53,733 bases of DNA from Rummeliibacillus sp. POC4 (GTDB taxonomy: Bacteria; Bacillota; Bacilli; Bacillales_A; Planococcaceae), in the NCBI RefSeq assembly GCF_003576525.1, contig NZ_QWUA01000028.1:1-53733 (forward strand), given 5' to 3'. Numbering within the stretch: the first letter of the stretch is position 1; each line of letters starts with the position of its first letter. The notes beneath the pieces were generated by a model. The model saw only the letters and a program-made list of their open reading frames with translations. It was not told where the DNA came from and made no database searches. Shown here piece after piece: positions 52,306 through 53,733 of the stretch. A program made the translations under genes and the position numbers.

Positions 52306-53607
52306 TTACGATAAATCTTCCCATGCTTTTATATTTTTCATCGCATACATAGCTTCAGTAGCTTTTTGATAATATTCAGTAGCCTTTTTATATTCTTCTC
52401 GTTTGCTTAATAATGAGCCAGCTAAAATGGCGTATTTATGAACATTTTTATAATTTTGAGTATTATTAAAGAAATCAATTGCTTCTGCAAAAAGGGCTTC
52501 ATCAAAATCACTTAATTGATGGAGCATTTTATAAATGTGAAAATGGTAAACGTATTCTTGTGCTTCTTTCTCAATCTTGTGATCCTTGATAAGATTGAGG
52601 CCTTTATGACACCACGTTTCTACACTTGTGGTGCTGTTAAGTTTTGAATATTCCTTTACCATGGAATGGATGGTAATAAGTATTCGAAGAGGACATTTTT
52701 TGACGGCTAAGCTTTTTCTATAATAAGAAATCGCACCCCTTGAATCGCCTTCTAATGCATAAATATATCCTAGATTTTGATAGATAACACCATAGTTCTT
52801 TTTTAGATTATTTTCAGCACATATATTGTAGCAGTTATCGAAAATGTCTAATGCGTAATGATAATGTCCATTTTGAATATGTGATAGACCTATTCGTATA
52901 TAACAATTCACCATTTGTTGGGGATATTTTAGTTCTGTAAATAATTTCAGAGCTTGTTCTGCATATTCAATCGCATTTAATGTTCGATGAAGTTTATGGT
53001 AAACAGTACTAAGAAAGTAATAATAATCTGCTTTTTCTCCCACGGAAAGTTGGATTTTTGAAATTAATAATCCGGCCTTTTCAAGGTATGTTAATGCAGA
53101 TTGATATTGTTTTGTATTAATGCAGTATAGAGAATAGTTTTCATAATAGAAAAATTTCTGCCGATCGTTTAGACTTTCTTCCATTGTTTTAAAGGCATTG
53201 AGTAACGAAACGGCATTTTCCATTTCCATAGGTTCATCAATCATTAAATACAGTCGCAGTAATCTCAAATTAAATGTATAGAAGTTTTCAATATTACTAA
53301 ATTCTAGATTCATGGATTTAAAATAATCTAGTAGCTTTTTTATTTGTATTTGGTCATTGTTCATAATTGCATTTTTTATTAATGGATAATTTTCCTTTAA
53401 AAACTGTTCCTCATCGATATCGATGTAATGTTCTAAGTTGATTTGCAAACGGTTGATGAGTGCATGTTTCACTTCATCTTGAGGAATTTGCTTACCGCTT
53501 TCTATTTTGCTTAGGTAAGAGGTGGAACAAATATCTTTGGCTAATTCCTTTTGTGTGATCTTTTGCTTAATGCGTTCCTTTTTTATTATATTTCCAATGT
53601 TTTTCAT
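52306..53607 (-). CDS. NprR/PlcR-like helix-turn-helix TPR regulator
   Basis: A 433-residue protein with an N-terminal Cro/CI helix-turn-helix (residues 5-60: KERIKQKITQKELAKDICST, then SYLSKIESGKQIP) and about nine TPR-type repeats from residue 95 to the end (for example YEQAL-like helices in TLNAIEYAEQALKLF and DSRGAISYYRKSLAV). This is the architecture and length of NprR in the RRNPP family, whose members bind secreted and re-imported signalling peptides. In Bacillus the peptide gene follows the receptor; here a terminator follows at once and none is seen. It might be peptide-independent. Confidence 0.85.
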   Translation of the reverse strand: MKNIGNIIKKERIKQKITQKELAKDICSTSYLSKIESGKQIPQDEVKHALINRLQINLEHYIDIDEEQFLKENYPLIKNAIMNNDQIQIKKLLDYFKSMNLEFSNIENFYTFNLRLLRLYLMIDEPMEMENAVSLLNAFKTMEESLNDRQKFFYYENYSLYCINTKQYQSALTYLEKAGLLISKIQLSVGEKADYYYFLSTVYHKLHRTLNAIEYAEQALKLFTELKYPQQMVNCYIRIGLSHIQNGHYHYALDIFDNCYNICAENNLKKNYGVIYQNLGYIYALEGDSRGAISYYRKSLAVKKCPLRILITIHSMVKEYSKLNSTTSVETWCHKGLNLIKDHKIEKEAQEYVYHFHIYKMLHQLSDFDEALFAEAIDFFNNTQNYKNVHKYAILAGSLLSKREEYKKATEYYQKATEAMYAMKNIKAWEDLS

Positions 53608-53733
53608 AAGTAGATTTAACCCTCTTAACGTCTGTCCTTTTTTAGAATTATTTCATGATTCTAAACTAATTGTAATCGGCTGAAAGGTTTATTTTACTTA
53701 GTAAATTTACATTTTTGTGAATTATCTGGGAGT

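Overview
The window is about 54 kb of A+T-rich chromosomal DNA from a low-GC Gram-positive endospore-former-type bacterium. Strong AGGAGG-like ribosome sites, an S-box (SAM-I) riboswitch, a WalR box, MntR and Fur operators, and homologues of Bacillus ScoAB, the YtmI cluster, DesK, YocH, MprF and NprR all point to Bacillaceae or Planococcaceae (Lysinibacillus/Rummeliibacillus-like). The genus is a guess. No tRNA, rRNA, CRISPR array or prophage was seen. The only intact mobile element is one IS30-family insertion; a decayed IS200/IS605 right end may lie near the left edge.

Left part (1-9050). After a gene-poor stretch and a hemolysin III-type membrane protein comes a LysR regulator divergent from a ketone-body operon: CoA-transferase subunits A and B, thiolase, GntP-type permease, 3-hydroxybutyrate dehydrogenase and a second NAD-dependent hydroxyacyl dehydrogenase. 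Together these would import 3-hydroxybutyrate or a related acid and convert it to acetyl-CoA.

Sulfur-scavenging operon (9170-17316). A YtlI-like LysR regulator precedes two flavin monooxygenases (YtnJ/CmoJ- and YtmO-like), a complete TcyJ/K-L-M-N amino-acid ABC transporter, a YtmI-like N-acetyltransferase, a YtnI-like redox protein and a flavin reductase. The set fits uptake, N-acetylation and oxidative dealkylation of S-alkyl-cysteines. Gene order differs from B. subtilis, and the deacetylase and flavokinase genes are absent.

Middle (17396-29800). Housekeeping and envelope genes: a YfbR-like HD protein that appears to start at AUA, a class B penicillin-binding protein, ferritin, a Cof-type phosphatase, a DesK kinase without DesR, a WalR-boxed LysM-3D wall protein, MprF, and small unknown genes including an unlisted 44-residue acidic peptide gene.

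Accessory segment (29823-36250). The IS30 copy sits beside an M20 amidohydrolase and an uncharacterised cluster: an unusual regulator with a divergent palindrome, an enolase-superfamily epimerase lacking the dipeptide DxD motif, a GNAT-like protein and a nucleoside hydrolase.

Metals (36313-39000). mntH has an MntR-type operator. fhuF is divergent from a Fur-box promoter that drives no protein gene; it leads into about 165 nt with C-rich single-stranded patches, a hairpin presenting a C-rich loop, and a terminator. This looks like a functional analogue of the iron-sparing sRNAs FsrA and IsrR and is the most exciting item in the window.

Right part (39139-53607). Peptidase T, a YhhN protein, a nitroreductase, an SLC13 transporter, an S-box-controlled metY followed by an ACT-less homoserine dehydrogenase, a two-component system with a 50-residue membrane peptide gene between regulator and kinase, and an NprR-like TPR regulator without an evident pheromone gene.
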